Assembly: GCA_937907425.1 (NCBI GenBank)
Contig: CALCIE010000087.1
Coordinates: 21,363 to 85,362 of the forward strand
DNA length: 64,000 nucleotides
Source of the DNA: ZC4RG42 sp003242425
GTDB lineage: Bacteria; Pseudomonadota; Gammaproteobacteria; Burkholderiales; SG8-39
Direction: 5' to 3'
Shown here: positions 17,236 through 26,161 of the stretch, piece after piece
Numbering within the stretch: position 1 is the stretch's first letter
How the letters are laid out: every line of letters starts with the position of its first letter
Notes under the pieces: generated by a model
The model's input: only the letters and a program-made list of their open reading frames with translations
Database searches by the model: none
What the model was told of the DNA's origin: nothing
Made by a program: the position numbers and the translations under genes

Positions 17236-17784
17236 ATGCCCCGCTTCCTGCTGTTCGCGCTGCTTTGTCTGGGCATCCCGGCCGCGCAGGCGGACGACAA
17301 GGCCGCGCTCTGGCAAAGCCTGCGTGCAGGCGAGGCGGTCGCGCTGATCCGCCACGCCGAAGCGCCGGGCAATTTCGATCCGCCCGGCTTCGAGTTCGGC
17401 GACTGCGGCACCCAGCGCAATCTCTCTGAGGCGGGCCGGGCCCAGGCCCGCGCGCTCGGCGACGAATTCCGCCGCCACGGCATCCGCGATGCGCTGATCT
17501 ACTCGAGCCAGTGGTGCCGCTGCCTGGACACCGCGGCCGAGATGCGGCTCGGTCCCGTCGAGCCGCTGCCCGCGCTCAACTCCCTGCACCACGAACGGGC
17601 CGATGCCGAGGCGCAGACGGCCGCCGTGCGGCGGCTCATCCGCGAACACCGGGACCGTCCCCTGCTACTCGTCACCCACCAGGTCAATATCGCGCGTCTG
17701 GCCGGTACCCACGCCGGCTCGGGAGAGGTCATCGTCGTCCGCCCCGAGGGCGAACGCCTGAGCGTCCTGGGACGCCTACCCTGA
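17236..17784 (+). CDS. Exported histidine-phosphatase family protein
   Basis: 182 residues with a Sec signal (1-19, ending AQA). The phosphoglycerate-mutase-like fold begins at ALIRHAEAP with catalytic H40 (RHA in place of RHG) and ends in VTHQVNIARL, the second active-site His. CGTQRNLSEAGR is the conserved substrate loop. Probably a periplasmic acid phosphatase; the substrate cannot be read from sequence. AGGA before the ATG gives the start. Confidence 0.8.
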   Translation: MPRFLLFALLCLGIPAAQADDKAALWQSLRAGEAVALIRHAEAPGNFDPPGFEFGDCGTQRNLSEAGRAQARALGDEFRRHGIRDALIYSSQWCRCLDTAAEMRLGPVEPLPALNSLHHERADAEAQTAAVRRLIREHRDRPLLLVTHQVNIARLAGTHAGSGEVIVVRPEGERLSVLGRLP

Positions 17785-17844
17785 AGTATTGAGCGACGAA
17801 ATTTTCCGGCCCCCGGCTGGTCCTTTCCTGGTATGGTGCCGGAA

Positions 17845-17869
17845 ACGCGCCGCCCGGTCGGCGGCGCGT
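17845..17869 (+). terminator. Perfect GC-rich hairpin after the histidine-phosphatase gene
   Basis: ACGCGCCGCC and GGCGGCGCGT form a 10-bp stem with a five-base loop, 60 bases after the phosphatase stop and 69 before the next start. Followed by CTTGAACAACTT without a real U-tract, so termination is plausible but not certain. Confidence 0.4.
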
Positions 17870-17937
17870 CTTGAACAACTTGCATTCAAGTCATCGTCCG
17901 CACGGGCGCTGCTGGATGCTTTATCTGGGAGAAGACT

Positions 17938-18360
17938 ATGGCCAATGCCGATCTAGACGGCCTGCTCAACATCGCGATCCAGCTCGCCCGCCAATCGCTG
18001 TCCAAGAACGGGACGTTCGCGCCCTTCGGCGCGCACATCTCGGCCGACGGCGAAACCGCGCTCGTCGAGCCGGACGAGGTCAATCCGGACGCAGTCCCGG
18101 AGCTGCTGAGCGGATTGCGGGAGCTGTTGCGGGAAAAGGCGCAAAACGGCGAAATCCGCGCGGCCGTGCTGTGCTTCGAAGGTCGCGCCACGCCGCCCGG
18201 TGAGGACGCCGCCTGCGCCGTGATCGGCCTGCAGCTCGATCACGAAAGCGGCGAATGCTACGAACTCGGCGTGCCCTACGTCATCGCCGACACCGGCGAG
18301 GTCGAGCTGGGCATGGTCTTCGGCGCGCGCGTGCAGCCGGATCTGTTCGCCACGACCTGA
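17938..18360 (+). CDS. Protein of unknown function (140 residues)
   Basis: Acidic soluble protein starting MANADLDGLLNIAIQL, after GGGAGA. No signal peptide or membrane segment. The middle contains an alternating beta pattern (AAVLCFEGRA, CAVIGLQLDHESGECYELGVPYVI) that would suit a small alpha/beta fold. I do not recognise the family and no motif suggests catalysis. It converges with the symporter gene, whose stop lies 14 bases away, so it is probably transcribed alone. Confidence 0.75.
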   Translation: MANADLDGLLNIAIQLARQSLSKNGTFAPFGAHISADGETALVEPDEVNPDAVPELLSGLRELLREKAQNGEIRAAVLCFEGRATPPGEDAACAVIGLQLDHESGECYELGVPYVIADTGEVELGMVFGARVQPDLFATT

Positions 18361-18373
18361 GCGGCGGCCCGTC

Positions 18374-19909
18374 TCAGCCGAAAGCCAGGACGAGTGCGAG
18401 CGTGAGCACAGCCACGCTCACGCTCGCGATTTTCACGTCGCGCGGAACCGCGGCGCGTCGCCGCATCGCCTCGACGCCCGTCGGGTTGACCGGCTCGTCG
18501 ATGAACGTGGCAGCCAGATGACAGGCGAGGACGGTGACGGCGAGCAGCATGCCCGCCGTGATGGTGAAGTGCAGCTCCACCCAGCCGGCGAGGCTCGCAA
18601 GGAACCAGGCCGCGCTGAACAGATGGCCGGCCGCCGTGCCGAGCAAAGCGGCCGTGCCGCCCACGCGCCGGCTCAGCATCGCGACGGCGAACGTCCCTAC
18701 CAGCGGCGAGGCCACATAGGCGAATCCCTGCTGCAGATAGGCGAATAAGCCCGGAAAGCGGTCGATCATCGGCGCCCACAACGCTGCAATGCCGACGAGC
18801 AGCAGCACAATGACGCGGCCGAGGCGCGCCAGCCGCTCCGAATCGCGCGCCTCGCCATCGATGAAATCGAGCGTGATGAGCGTCGAGGCGGAATTGAGCG
18901 CCGAATCGATGCTCGACATGATGGCGGCGAGCAGTCCGGCGATGATCAATCCCGCGATTCCCACCGGTGCGTACGCGGCGATCATCGCCGGGAAGACTTC
19001 GTCCGCCCGCGCCAGATCGGGCAGCAGCACCGCCGCCATGGCGCCCGGCAACACCATGATGAACAGCGGCGCCAGCTTGAGCAGCGCAGCGAGCGCCGCA
19101 CCCCAGCCCGCATGGCGCATATCGCGAGCACCCAGCAGCCGCTGCGAAACGTATTGGTTCATCGTCCAATAGTAGAAACCGAGGATGGGCAAACCGATGA
19201 GCGTGCCGAGCCAGGGCAGCTCCGGATCGTCGAGCGGACGGAACAGCGACAGCCGCTCTTCGCCCAGCGCTGCGCGCACCGCCGGCCAGGAATAATCGAA
19301 CTGGCCGAAGACGATCACGGCGAGGATCAGCGAGCCGAGCAGCAGCACCACCGACTGCAGCACGTCGGTGTAGGCGACCGCCCGCAGCCCGCCCGCGGCG
19401 GTGTACAGGCCCGTGAACAGGGCGATGGCGAAACAGGTCGGCCACAGCGACAGGCCGGGGATGAACATCATCAGCACGATCGCTCCGGCATAGAGACTCC
19501 CCGCGGTGTCGAGGAAGATGCTGAGGAACACCGTGACCGCGGACAGGTATTTGCGCAGGCGGCCGTCGAAACGACGCTCGAGGAGCTCCGGTACGGTGGT
19601 GATGCGGTTGGCCAGGAACACCGGCACGACGGCGAAGGTGGAAAACATCAGCACCGCCGCGGCCATCCATTCGTAATTCGCCACGGCGATACCGGAGCCC
19701 CAGGCCGCGCCCGGCAGACCGATCAGCGTCGTGGAGGAAATGTTGGAGGCGAACAGCGACAGACCCACCACGCCCCACCCGAGCGAGCGGCCTGCGAGAA
19801 ACAGCTCCTCGGCGTCCGGGCTTTTACGCGTCACGCGCACGCACACCGCCGCAGTGATCAGCAGATAAGCGCCTAGAATCGCATAGTCGACGGTGTGCAG
19901 CGTGGCCAT
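18374..19909 (-). CDS. Sodium/solute symporter (SSS family)
   Basis: 511 residues; start at 19909 chosen because GGGGAGGACGT lies upstream, whereas longer frames lack a site. About 13-14 hydrophobic helices. N-terminal LFLAGRSLGWGVVGLSLFASNISSTTLIG-type region (residues 33-55) and YTAAGGLRAVAYTDVLQ are typical SSS features, with the Na+-site serines in this first motif. Belongs to the sugar/proline/pantothenate symporter superfamily, probably closest to SglT-like members; the transported solute cannot be told. Monocistronic. Confidence 0.88.
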   Translation of the reverse strand: MATLHTVDYAILGAYLLITAAVCVRVTRKSPDAEELFLAGRSLGWGVVGLSLFASNISSTTLIGLPGAAWGSGIAVANYEWMAAAVLMFSTFAVVPVFLANRITTVPELLERRFDGRLRKYLSAVTVFLSIFLDTAGSLYAGAIVLMMFIPGLSLWPTCFAIALFTGLYTAAGGLRAVAYTDVLQSVVLLLGSLILAVIVFGQFDYSWPAVRAALGEERLSLFRPLDDPELPWLGTLIGLPILGFYYWTMNQYVSQRLLGARDMRHAGWGAALAALLKLAPLFIMVLPGAMAAVLLPDLARADEVFPAMIAAYAPVGIAGLIIAGLLAAIMSSIDSALNSASTLITLDFIDGEARDSERLARLGRVIVLLLVGIAALWAPMIDRFPGLFAYLQQGFAYVASPLVGTFAVAMLSRRVGGTAALLGTAAGHLFSAAWFLASLAGWVELHFTITAGMLLAVTVLACHLAATFIDEPVNPTGVEAMRRRAAVPRDVKIASVSVAVLTLALVLAFG

Positions 19910-20043
19910 ACGTCCTCCCCGGTGCTCGTTCTGTCGCCCACGTCCGGCGAAGACGAAGGCTGCGGCACCAATACAACATCGGGCGTGACCCGACAACCTT
20001 GTGCGAAACGCGTTTTTGTGATCGGCAGATGAGAGGGCGGTGA

Positions 20044-20403
20044 ATGTTGAAGCTCAAACGCATCTACGATGCGCCGAGCGACGAGGACGGTTTTCGCGTG
20101 CTCGTCGACCGGCTCTGGCCGCGCGGGCTGAGCAAGGAAGAAGTCCGCGTGAACTTGTGGCTCAAGGAAGTCGCGCCGAGCGACGCGTTGCGCAAATGGT
20201 TCGGGCACGAGCCTGAGAAATGGCCCGAGTTCGAACGCCGTTATCACGCCGAGCTCGCGCAACACGAAGAAGCGCTCGAAGCGCTGCGTCAGCGCCTGCG
20301 GCGCAGGCAGACCGTCACGCTGCTCTACGCCGCCAAGGACGAGACCCGCAACAACGCCGTCGCCCTGGCGAGCTATCTGCGCGCGCATCCGCGCCGGAAT
20401 TAG
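20044..20403 (+). CDS. DUF488 family protein
   Basis: 119 residues with the typical DUF488 N-terminus KLKRIYDAPSDEDGFRVLVDRLWPRG and the KDETRNNAVAL block near the C-terminus. The family is widespread with no established function; conserved arginines suggest nucleic acid or nucleotide contact. The ATG overlaps no other gene, and a downstream coiled-coil gene begins 83 bases after its stop. Confidence 0.9.
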   Translation: MLKLKRIYDAPSDEDGFRVLVDRLWPRGLSKEEVRVNLWLKEVAPSDALRKWFGHEPEKWPEFERRYHAELAQHEEALEALRQRLRRRQTVTLLYAAKDETRNNAVALASYLRAHPRRN

Positions 20404-20486
20404 GCGCGAACTTCCGGCGCTATTTCCGTCTTTGCCGTGCCCGAGTCCCCGGAATAATCCCCGGCATCGTCGCCAGGGAGTATCGA

Positions 20487-22481
20487 GTGGGCTGTCCCGA
20501 CATCGCCGAGCAAAGCATCGACCGGTCGACCGGAAAGGACACGGACGCGGACCAGCGTCCCACCCTGGCCGCCATCAAAGCCGCCATCGAACGTGCCGAG
20601 CAGGAACAGGCGGCGCGCGCCCGGGCCTTGCACGCCCAAACCGTCGCGCGCGCACGGCCCGAGCCTGAGGCGGTACTCGACAAGGCGCCGCTCGCGCAGG
20701 CCGCGGCCCGGCAGCGCCTTGATCACTACAGCACCACCATCGCCGCTTCCGCGCCGGACACCACCGCTTCGCACGCGCCTGCGCCGGAAGCTGCGCCGCC
20801 AGTTGAAGAAGACGCCCGTCTCCAGGCCGAGCTGAAAGCCCAGCAAGAGGCCGAGGCGCGCGCCGCGGCCGAAGCCGCCGCCACGCGCGCGGCCCTGGAA
20901 CGAGCCGCCGCGGAAGAAGCGGCCAAGGCAGCGGCCGCCTCCCGTCTGGCAGCCGAGACGCTGGCCAAACAGATGGCCCTCGCCCGCGCCCAGGCCGAAG
21001 CCGAAGCCGAAGCCGAAGCGAAGGCGCGGGCCAAGACCGAAGCCGAAGCCTTCGAAACCCTGAAACGCACCGCTGCCCGCGAAGCGGCCCTGCGCGCGGC
21101 CCAGGAAGCGCGGCTGCGCGAGGCCGCCGAATTGGAGCGCCTGGCCGAAGCGCGCCTGGCCGCCGAAGCCCAGGCTGCGGAACAGGCGCGCGCCCGGGCA
21201 CAGGCCGAAGCGCAGGCCAAGGCCGAAGCCGAAGCGCGCCTCGCGGCCGAACGCGCCGCCGAAGAAGCGGCGCAGGCCCGTGCCAGGGCCGAAGCGGAAT
21301 TGCAGGCCGCCGCGGCCGCACGCCTCGAAGCGGAGCGCGCGGCGGTCGAGGAAGCGCAGCGGCGCGCCGAGCAGGAACGCGCCGCGGCGGAAGCCGCGCA
21401 AGCGCGCGCCGCCGAGGAAGCCAAAGCCGCGGCCGCCGCCGAAATGCGCGCCCAGGCGGAGCAACAGGCCCAGGAAAAAACCGCGCAGCGCGCCAGCGCC
21501 GAAGCCGTAGCCATGGTGGAAGCGCAGATGCGCGCCCAGGCGGACGAAGCCGCCATCCGCGCAGCCGAGGAACGCGCCGAAGCGGAACGCGCCGCGCGTC
21601 TGGCGGCCGAAGCCCGCCAGAAGGCGGAAGAGGAAGCGGCCGCCAATGCCCGCGCCCGTGCCGCCGCCGACGAGCAGGCGGCGGAGGACGCGCGCGCCCG
21701 CGCCGCGGCGGATGCCGAAGCCCTCGCCGCCGCCGAGGCGCGCGCGCAGGCCGAGCGCGAGCTGCGGCGCATCGCCGAAGCCAAGCTGGAGCAGGAGCGC
21801 CGGCTGGCGGCCGAATGCGCCAAGCGCGTGCAGGCCGAAAACCAAGCGCTGGAAACTCTGCAGGCGCGCGAGCGCGCCGAAGCCGAGGCCCGGCGCGCCG
21901 CACAGGCGCGCATCGAAGCGGAACAGCGCCTGCACGCCGCGGCCGAGGCCGCCGCGTTCGCCGAGCGCGAAGCGGCCCAGTCGGCCGAAGCCAAGACCGC
22001 CGCGATCGTGGCGGCCATGGCGGCCCGCAAGCGTCTGCTGGAAGCCAACCGCCGGCTGGCGGAAGCCGCCGCCGCACGCGCGGCGAGCGCCGAACGGGCG
22101 GCCGCGCTCGCCCTGGAACGCGCTGAAGCAGAGCGGCAGGCGCAGGCGGCGCTGCAGGCGCGCGCCGAAGCCGACGCCCGGGCACGCGATGCCGCGCAGG
22201 CGCGCGTGCATGCGGAGCGCGAGGCCGCTCAGGCGGCGCGCCTGGCTGCGGACACGGATCAGGCGGCCGCCGAAGCGGCCCGGCGCAAGACCCGCGCGCT
22301 CATGGAGGCCATCGCCGCGCGGCGCGCGCGGGTGGAAGAGGATCTGCGTGTGGCGCGTGCCGCCGAAATGCGCAGCCGCGCGGAACGCCTCGCCGCCGCG
22401 GCTGCCGCGCAACGCGCCCGGCGGCTCGGCGAGGAAACGCGCGCCCTGCTCGACGGCGCGCGCCGCGCCCTGGCGCACTGA
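20487..22481 (+). CDS. Giant Ala/Glu/Arg-rich coiled-coil protein
   Basis: 664 residues from a GTG preceded by CCAGGGAG six bases upstream; the frame is open further back but overlaps DUF488 there. From about residue 110 to the end the sequence is almost only A, E, R, Q, K and L in AEAERAAAEEA-like units, predicting one long coiled coil. The N-terminal 110 residues carry an ordinary helix and a Pro/Ala linker. There is no signal peptide or membrane helix, so it is not a TolA. The DNA is correspondingly repetitive (GCCGAAGCC) and may vary by slippage. Function unknown; a structural or scaffold protein is plausible. Confidence 0.75.
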   Translation: MGCPDIAEQSIDRSTGKDTDADQRPTLAAIKAAIERAEQEQAARARALHAQTVARARPEPEAVLDKAPLAQAAARQRLDHYSTTIAASAPDTTASHAPAPEAAPPVEEDARLQAELKAQQEAEARAAAEAAATRAALERAAAEEAAKAAAASRLAAETLAKQMALARAQAEAEAEAEAKARAKTEAEAFETLKRTAAREAALRAAQEARLREAAELERLAEARLAAEAQAAEQARARAQAEAQAKAEAEARLAAERAAEEAAQARARAEAELQAAAAARLEAERAAVEEAQRRAEQERAAAEAAQARAAEEAKAAAAAEMRAQAEQQAQEKTAQRASAEAVAMVEAQMRAQADEAAIRAAEERAEAERAARLAAEARQKAEEEAAANARARAAADEQAAEDARARAAADAEALAAAEARAQAERELRRIAEAKLEQERRLAAECAKRVQAENQALETLQARERAEAEARRAAQARIEAEQRLHAAAEAAAFAEREAAQSAEAKTAAIVAAMAARKRLLEANRRLAEAAAARAASAERAAALALERAEAERQAQAALQARAEADARARDAAQARVHAEREAAQAARLAADTDQAAAEAARRKTRALMEAIAARRARVEEDLRVARAAEMRSRAERLAAAAAAQRARRLGEETRALLDGARRALAH

Positions 22482-22539
22482 TCCGGCATACGACGCCTCA
22501 CTTCAACGGCCAACGCTCAGCCCGCACCCGGCCGCGAAT

Positions 22540-23178
22540 TCACTTCGCCTGCGCGGCTTTGCGGTCGGCGTTGGTACGCGCGATGGCGGGCCGCTCGTTG
22601 AGCATCTTCAAATAAGGCTTGATCCTGTCGGCGAAGGGCTCCAGGACATCCTTGCCGTAGATCTTCGCGGTGGCGATGCTCACCACCGGCAGATGCACCG
22701 CCGCCGTGATGTCGGCGTAGGTGAAGGTGTTGCCGGCGATATAGGGCGAGAACCTGGCCAGACGTTCGAAGGCCTGCACGCCGCGGCGCAGCTCCCGTTC
22801 CACCTCCTGTTTGGTCTCGTCCGAGACCTTGCCGCCGAAGAAGGCTTCCGCATAGAGACGCCGCGCGGGCAGTTCCAGATACAGATCCATCACCGTCGCC
22901 AGCTCGCGCACCCGCGCCCGCGCCACCAGCGGCTCGGGCAGCAGCGGCGTGATGGGATAGCATTCCTCGAGGTACTCGAAGATCGCACCCGACTCGCAGA
23001 GAATTTCGCCGTTCTCCAGTTCGAGAAAAGGAATCTTGCGCGCCGGCGAGAGGGTCTTCACCACTTCGTCCTTGCCCGGCACTGCCAGCACTTCCTCGAA
23101 CGGCACGTTTTTTTCAAGCAGGACGATCTTGACGCGGTTGTAATAATTCGACAGCGGAAACCCGTACAACTTAAGCAT
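22540..23178 (-). CDS. Glutathione S-transferase
   Basis: 212 residues from ATG 23178 (AGGAG upstream); a longer frame to 23292 is unlikely. Thioredoxin-fold N-terminal domain (1-80) with S10 near the catalytic position, the cis-Pro after ARKIP and the glutathione-binding E62-S63 pair. The all-helical C-terminal domain (90-205) has the N-capping AGNTFTYADI. Conjugates or reduces with glutathione; the class cannot be fixed from sequence. Single leftward gene between two rightward genes. Confidence 0.88.
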   Translation of the reverse strand: MLKLYGFPLSNYYNRVKIVLLEKNVPFEEVLAVPGKDEVVKTLSPARKIPFLELENGEILCESGAIFEYLEECYPITPLLPEPLVARARVRELATVMDLYLELPARRLYAEAFFGGKVSDETKQEVERELRRGVQAFERLARFSPYIAGNTFTYADITAAVHLPVVSIATAKIYGKDVLEPFADRIKPYLKMLNERPAIARTNADRKAAQAK

Positions 23179-23273
23179 CGCTTTGCTCCTGGACGAGGCG
23201 TTCTCGAAAGCGCATTCTCTTATGCGGCGCGAGGAATGCCAAATAAAGCGCGCTTCGTTCGCACTACACCACC

Positions 23274-23657
23274 ATGTCCAGCCGTTACGCACCGTTGTTC
23301 AACGTCGAAGCCGTGGCCGAGGAGCGCATCCAGGAGGCGATCCGGCGCGGCGACTTCGACAACCTGCCCGGCGCCGGCCGCCCGCTGGAGCTGGACGAGG
23401 ACCTGCTGGTCCCGGCCGAAGTGCGCGTCGCCTACCGCATCCTCAAGAACGCCGGTTGCGTGCCGCCCGAAGTGACGCAGCGGCGCGAAATCGCGGAGCT
23501 GGAAGCCAGCCTGCCGAAGCTGGAACCGCGCGAGCGCGTGCGCGCCTTGCAGAAGCTGCAGCTCCTGCGTACCCGCCTCGGCGCCCAGCGCAGCCGCTCG
23601 CTCAGCCTCAACCGCTACTACGAACGCAAGATCATCGAAAAGCTCGGCGGCGGCTGA
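23274..23657 (+). CDS. DUF1992 (DnaJ-homologue subfamily C member 28-like) protein
   Basis: 127 residues. The DUF1992 block IQEAIRRGDFDNLPGAGRPL is complete, followed by RVAYRILKNAGCVPPEV and a helical C-terminus. Bacterial members usually lack a J domain, as here. Function is not established. The start is divergent to the GST gene, 96 bases away, so both promoters lie in 23179-23273. Confidence 0.9.
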   Translation: MSSRYAPLFNVEAVAEERIQEAIRRGDFDNLPGAGRPLELDEDLLVPAEVRVAYRILKNAGCVPPEVTQRREIAELEASLPKLEPRERVRALQKLQLLRTRLGAQRSRSLSLNRYYERKIIEKLGGG

Positions 23658-23721
23658 GCGGCTCGCCCGCACGGCGCGCCGCTGCTAAAGTGGCAACGCT
23701 GGATTCCCATCGGAGCATGCG

Positions 23722-24381
23722 ATGGCGCCCCTTCTCCTCGCCGCACTGGGCTGGATCGGGTTGCACCTGCTGGTCGCGGGACCATTGCGGCCCGGTCTGG
23801 TCGACCGTCTGGGCGAATGGCGTTTCCGTCAGATGTTCGCGGTCGCCAGCGCCCTGCTGCTCCTTGCGCTGATCCTCAGCTATCGCGCGGCGCCTTTCGT
23901 TCCGATCTGGTCGCCGCCGCAATGGGCTTACGTCTGGGCGCATCTCTGCATGGTGCCGGCCTTCGTACTGCTGGCGCTTTCGCTCACCGACAGCCCCACG
24001 GGCGTGCTCGCGGGTTCGCGCGCTTTCGAGCCGCGCGGCGTCTTTCGCATCACGCGCCATCCGATGTTGAACGCGTTCGCGCTCTGGGCTCTCGCGCACA
24101 TCCCGGCCAACGGCGACGCCGCCACGCTCGTGCTGGCCGGCGCCATCCTGCTCACCGCCCTCAACGGCATGGCCTCCATCGACCGCAAACGCGCCGCGGC
24201 GATCGGCGAAGCCTGGACGGTTTTCGCCGCGCAGACCTCGCGTCTGCCCTTCGTCGCCATCGCCCAGGGCCGCAACCGGCTGGCGCTCGGCGAAATCAGC
24301 TGGGGACGTGTCGTGCTCGGCCTGGTGTTCTATCTCGCCGCCCTGGGTCTGCACGGCGTGGTGGGGCCGGCGCTGCTCTGA
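23722..24381 (+). CDS. NnrU family membrane protein
   Basis: 219 residues with about six hydrophobic helices. The RHPMLNAFALWALAH segment and surrounding region match the NnrU/isoprenylcysteine-methyltransferase-like fold; the short RITRHP motif is conserved. NnrU is named after denitrification gene clusters, but its biochemical activity is not established, and no nir/nor genes are present here. The stop shares a TGATG with a possible upstream start of the EF-hand gene. Confidence 0.83.
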   Translation: MAPLLLAALGWIGLHLLVAGPLRPGLVDRLGEWRFRQMFAVASALLLLALILSYRAAPFVPIWSPPQWAYVWAHLCMVPAFVLLALSLTDSPTGVLAGSRAFEPRGVFRITRHPMLNAFALWALAHIPANGDAATLVLAGAILLTALNGMASIDRKRAAAIGEAWTVFAAQTSRLPFVAIAQGRNRLALGEISWGRVVLGLVFYLAALGLHGVVGPALL

Positions 24382-24431
24382 TGCAGGCACGAGCACTGCG
24401 AGCGTTCGGTATCTCCAACAAGGAAACGGCA

Positions 24432-24704
24432 ATGGCGAAGCGCCCGTTCGCGGCGACACTCGGTGCCGGGCTGCTGGCGTTCGCGTTGGCCATTGCCCGG
24501 GCCGACACCGAGGAGGACCCGCTGTTCGACCGGTTGGACGCCGACATGGACGGCTTTCTCTCCCGCACCGAAGCGGCCAGGGACAAGGAACTGGCCCAGC
24601 GCTTCGAGCGTCTGGACCTCAACCGGGACGGCCGCCTCGACAAGCTCGAGTTCGAGGCGCAGAAGGAAGAGCGCAAACCCGCGCCGCAGCCCACGCCCGA
24701 TTAG
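24432..24704 (+). CDS. Small exported EF-hand protein
   Basis: 90 residues with a Sec signal (1-24, ending ARA). Two EF-hand loops are visible: DADMDGFLSRTE and DLNRDGRLDKLE, each with D-x-D/N-x-D-G spacing. Likely periplasmic calcium-binding. An in-frame ATG at 24381 overlaps nnrU but would put a hydrophilic stretch before the signal, so 24432 (AAGGAAAC upstream) is preferred. The stop overlaps the convergent efflux channel gene's stop (TTAG). Confidence 0.8.
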   Translation: MAKRPFAATLGAGLLAFALAIARADTEEDPLFDRLDADMDGFLSRTEAARDKELAQRFERLDLNRDGRLDKLEFEAQKEERKPAPQPTPD

Positions 24705-26161
24705 TCGTTCGCGGCGAGCGGCGTCGCCGTCTGCCAGCCGCCGCCGAGGGCGCGCACCAGCGCGACCGTGGCGGTGTGGCGCTCGCCCTCGATCTGCACC
24801 GCGAGGCGTCTGATCGCCAGTTCGCTGCGCTGCGCATCGATGACTTCGAGATAATTCGCCGCGCCGGCGCGATAGCGCGCTTCGGCGATCTCCGTCGCGC
24901 GGCGCGCCGCTTCCAAGGCGTCGGCATTCGCGCGTGCCTGCGCACCGAGCAGGCGCAGGCCGATCAGCGCATCCTCCACTTCCGCGAAGGCAGCGAGCAC
25001 CGTCTGCCGGTAGCGCCCCACCGCCTCGTCGTATTCAGCCCAGGCGCGGTCGAGATCGGCGCTCAGGCGTCCTCCGGTGAAGATCGGCGTATTCAGGATC
25101 GTGCCCGCGAGCGGACCGAGCAACCAGGTGCGGCTCGACCATCGGAACAGGTCCGAGAGCGAACCCGATTCGTAACCGCCGCTTGCTGTGAGTTGCAGCA
25201 CCGGGAAGAAGGCCGCGCGCGCCACGCCGATGCGGGCGTTGGCCGCCGCAAGCGCACGCTCGGCCGCCGCCACGTCGGGCCGGCGTTCCAGAAGCTGCGA
25301 AGGCAACCCCGCCGGAATGCGCGGCACCCGCTGCGGCAGCGGTCGGGGCGCGATCGAGAAAGCGGCCGGCGCTTCGCCGACGAGCACCGCGAGCGCGTGC
25401 TCCACTTCGCCGCGACGGCGCTCGAGCGCGATCTCTTCGCCGCGCGTCGTTTCCAGCTCGGTGGTCGCACGCGCGACGTCGAGCTCGCTGGTGACGCCCG
25501 CGTCATAGCGCTGCCGGGTAAGCTCGACGTTCTGCTCGCGCAGGCGCACGGTATCGCGCAACAGCGCCAGTTCGGCGTCGATGGCGCGCAATTCCCAGTA
25601 ACGCGCCGCCACGTCCGCCTGCAGGGCGAGCAGGACCGAGCGGTAGATCGCCTCGGCGCTCTCCGCCTCGTGGCGCGCCGCACGCACGCCGTCGCCGATG
25701 CGGCCGAACAAGTCGATTTCGTAACTGGCGAAGGCTTCGGCGCGCCACACGGTGCGCGGCGAAGTATCGGTGCCATCGGGCGCGCCGAGCGCAGCCGCCG
25801 AAGGCCGCTGGCGCGAGGGGCCGAAGCCCGCGCCTGCCTGCGGCAGTTGATCGGCACGCGCCACGCCGACGATGGCGCGCGCCTGTTCGAGTCGCGCAGC
25901 GGCGACTTGCAAGACCGGATTCGCCGCACGCGCCCGCGCCTGCAAAGCATCCAGCGTCTGGTCGGAGAAGATGCGCCACCACTCGCCGCGCGGCAGATGC
26001 TCGGCCGGCGTCGCCTCCTTCCACATGCCGCGCTCCGACTCGGGCAGTTCCGCCGCTTCCTTGAAGCGCGCGGGGAAGTCCGTCTGCGGCGTTTCGTAAC
26101 GCGGCGCGAGCGAGCAGCCGGCGAGCAGCGCGACGAGAATCAGGGCCGCTTTTGCCTTCAT
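24701..26161 (-). CDS. RND efflux outer-membrane channel lipoprotein, NodT type
   Basis: 486 residues. Signal peptide with lipobox LLAGC, so acylated at C16. Two OEP repeats give the TolC-like architecture: the first around DLFGRIGDGVRAARHEAES, the second around TGGRLSADLDRAWAEYDEAV. It provides the outer-membrane tunnel of the tripartite pump. The ATG overlaps the pump stop by four bases (ATGA). A longer same-frame extension upstream runs antisense-like through the pump gene and is not coding. Confidence 0.92.
   Translation of the reverse strand: MKAKAALILVALLAGCSLAPRYETPQTDFPARFKEAAELPESERGMWKEATPAEHLPRGEWWRIFSDQTLDALQARARAANPVLQVAAARLEQARAIVGVARADQLPQAGAGFGPSRQRPSAAALGAPDGTDTSPRTVWRAEAFASYEIDLFGRIGDGVRAARHEAESAEAIYRSVLLALQADVAARYWELRAIDAELALLRDTVRLREQNVELTRQRYDAGVTSELDVARATTELETTRGEEIALERRRGEVEHALAVLVGEAPAAFSIAPRPLPQRVPRIPAGLPSQLLERRPDVAAAERALAAANARIGVARAAFFPVLQLTASGGYESGSLSDLFRWSSRTWLLGPLAGTILNTPIFTGGRLSADLDRAWAEYDEAVGRYRQTVLAAFAEVEDALIGLRLLGAQARANADALEAARRATEIAEARYRAGAANYLEVIDAQRSELAIRRLAVQIEGERHTATVALVRALGGGWQTATPLAAND

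Noticed and set aside
20820..22440. Repeated GCCGAAGCC-like units, considered as CRISPR or tandem repeat array
   Set aside because: Units are short, irregular and in a coding frame with heptad-like protein periodicity; no spacers of constant length.
20400..22478. Leftward 692-codon open frame, Gly/Phe/Leu-rich
   Set aside because: It is the mirror of the Ala/Glu coiled-coil gene. Its odd composition comes from complementing GCC and GAA codons; the sense strand has a ribosome site and normal codon use.
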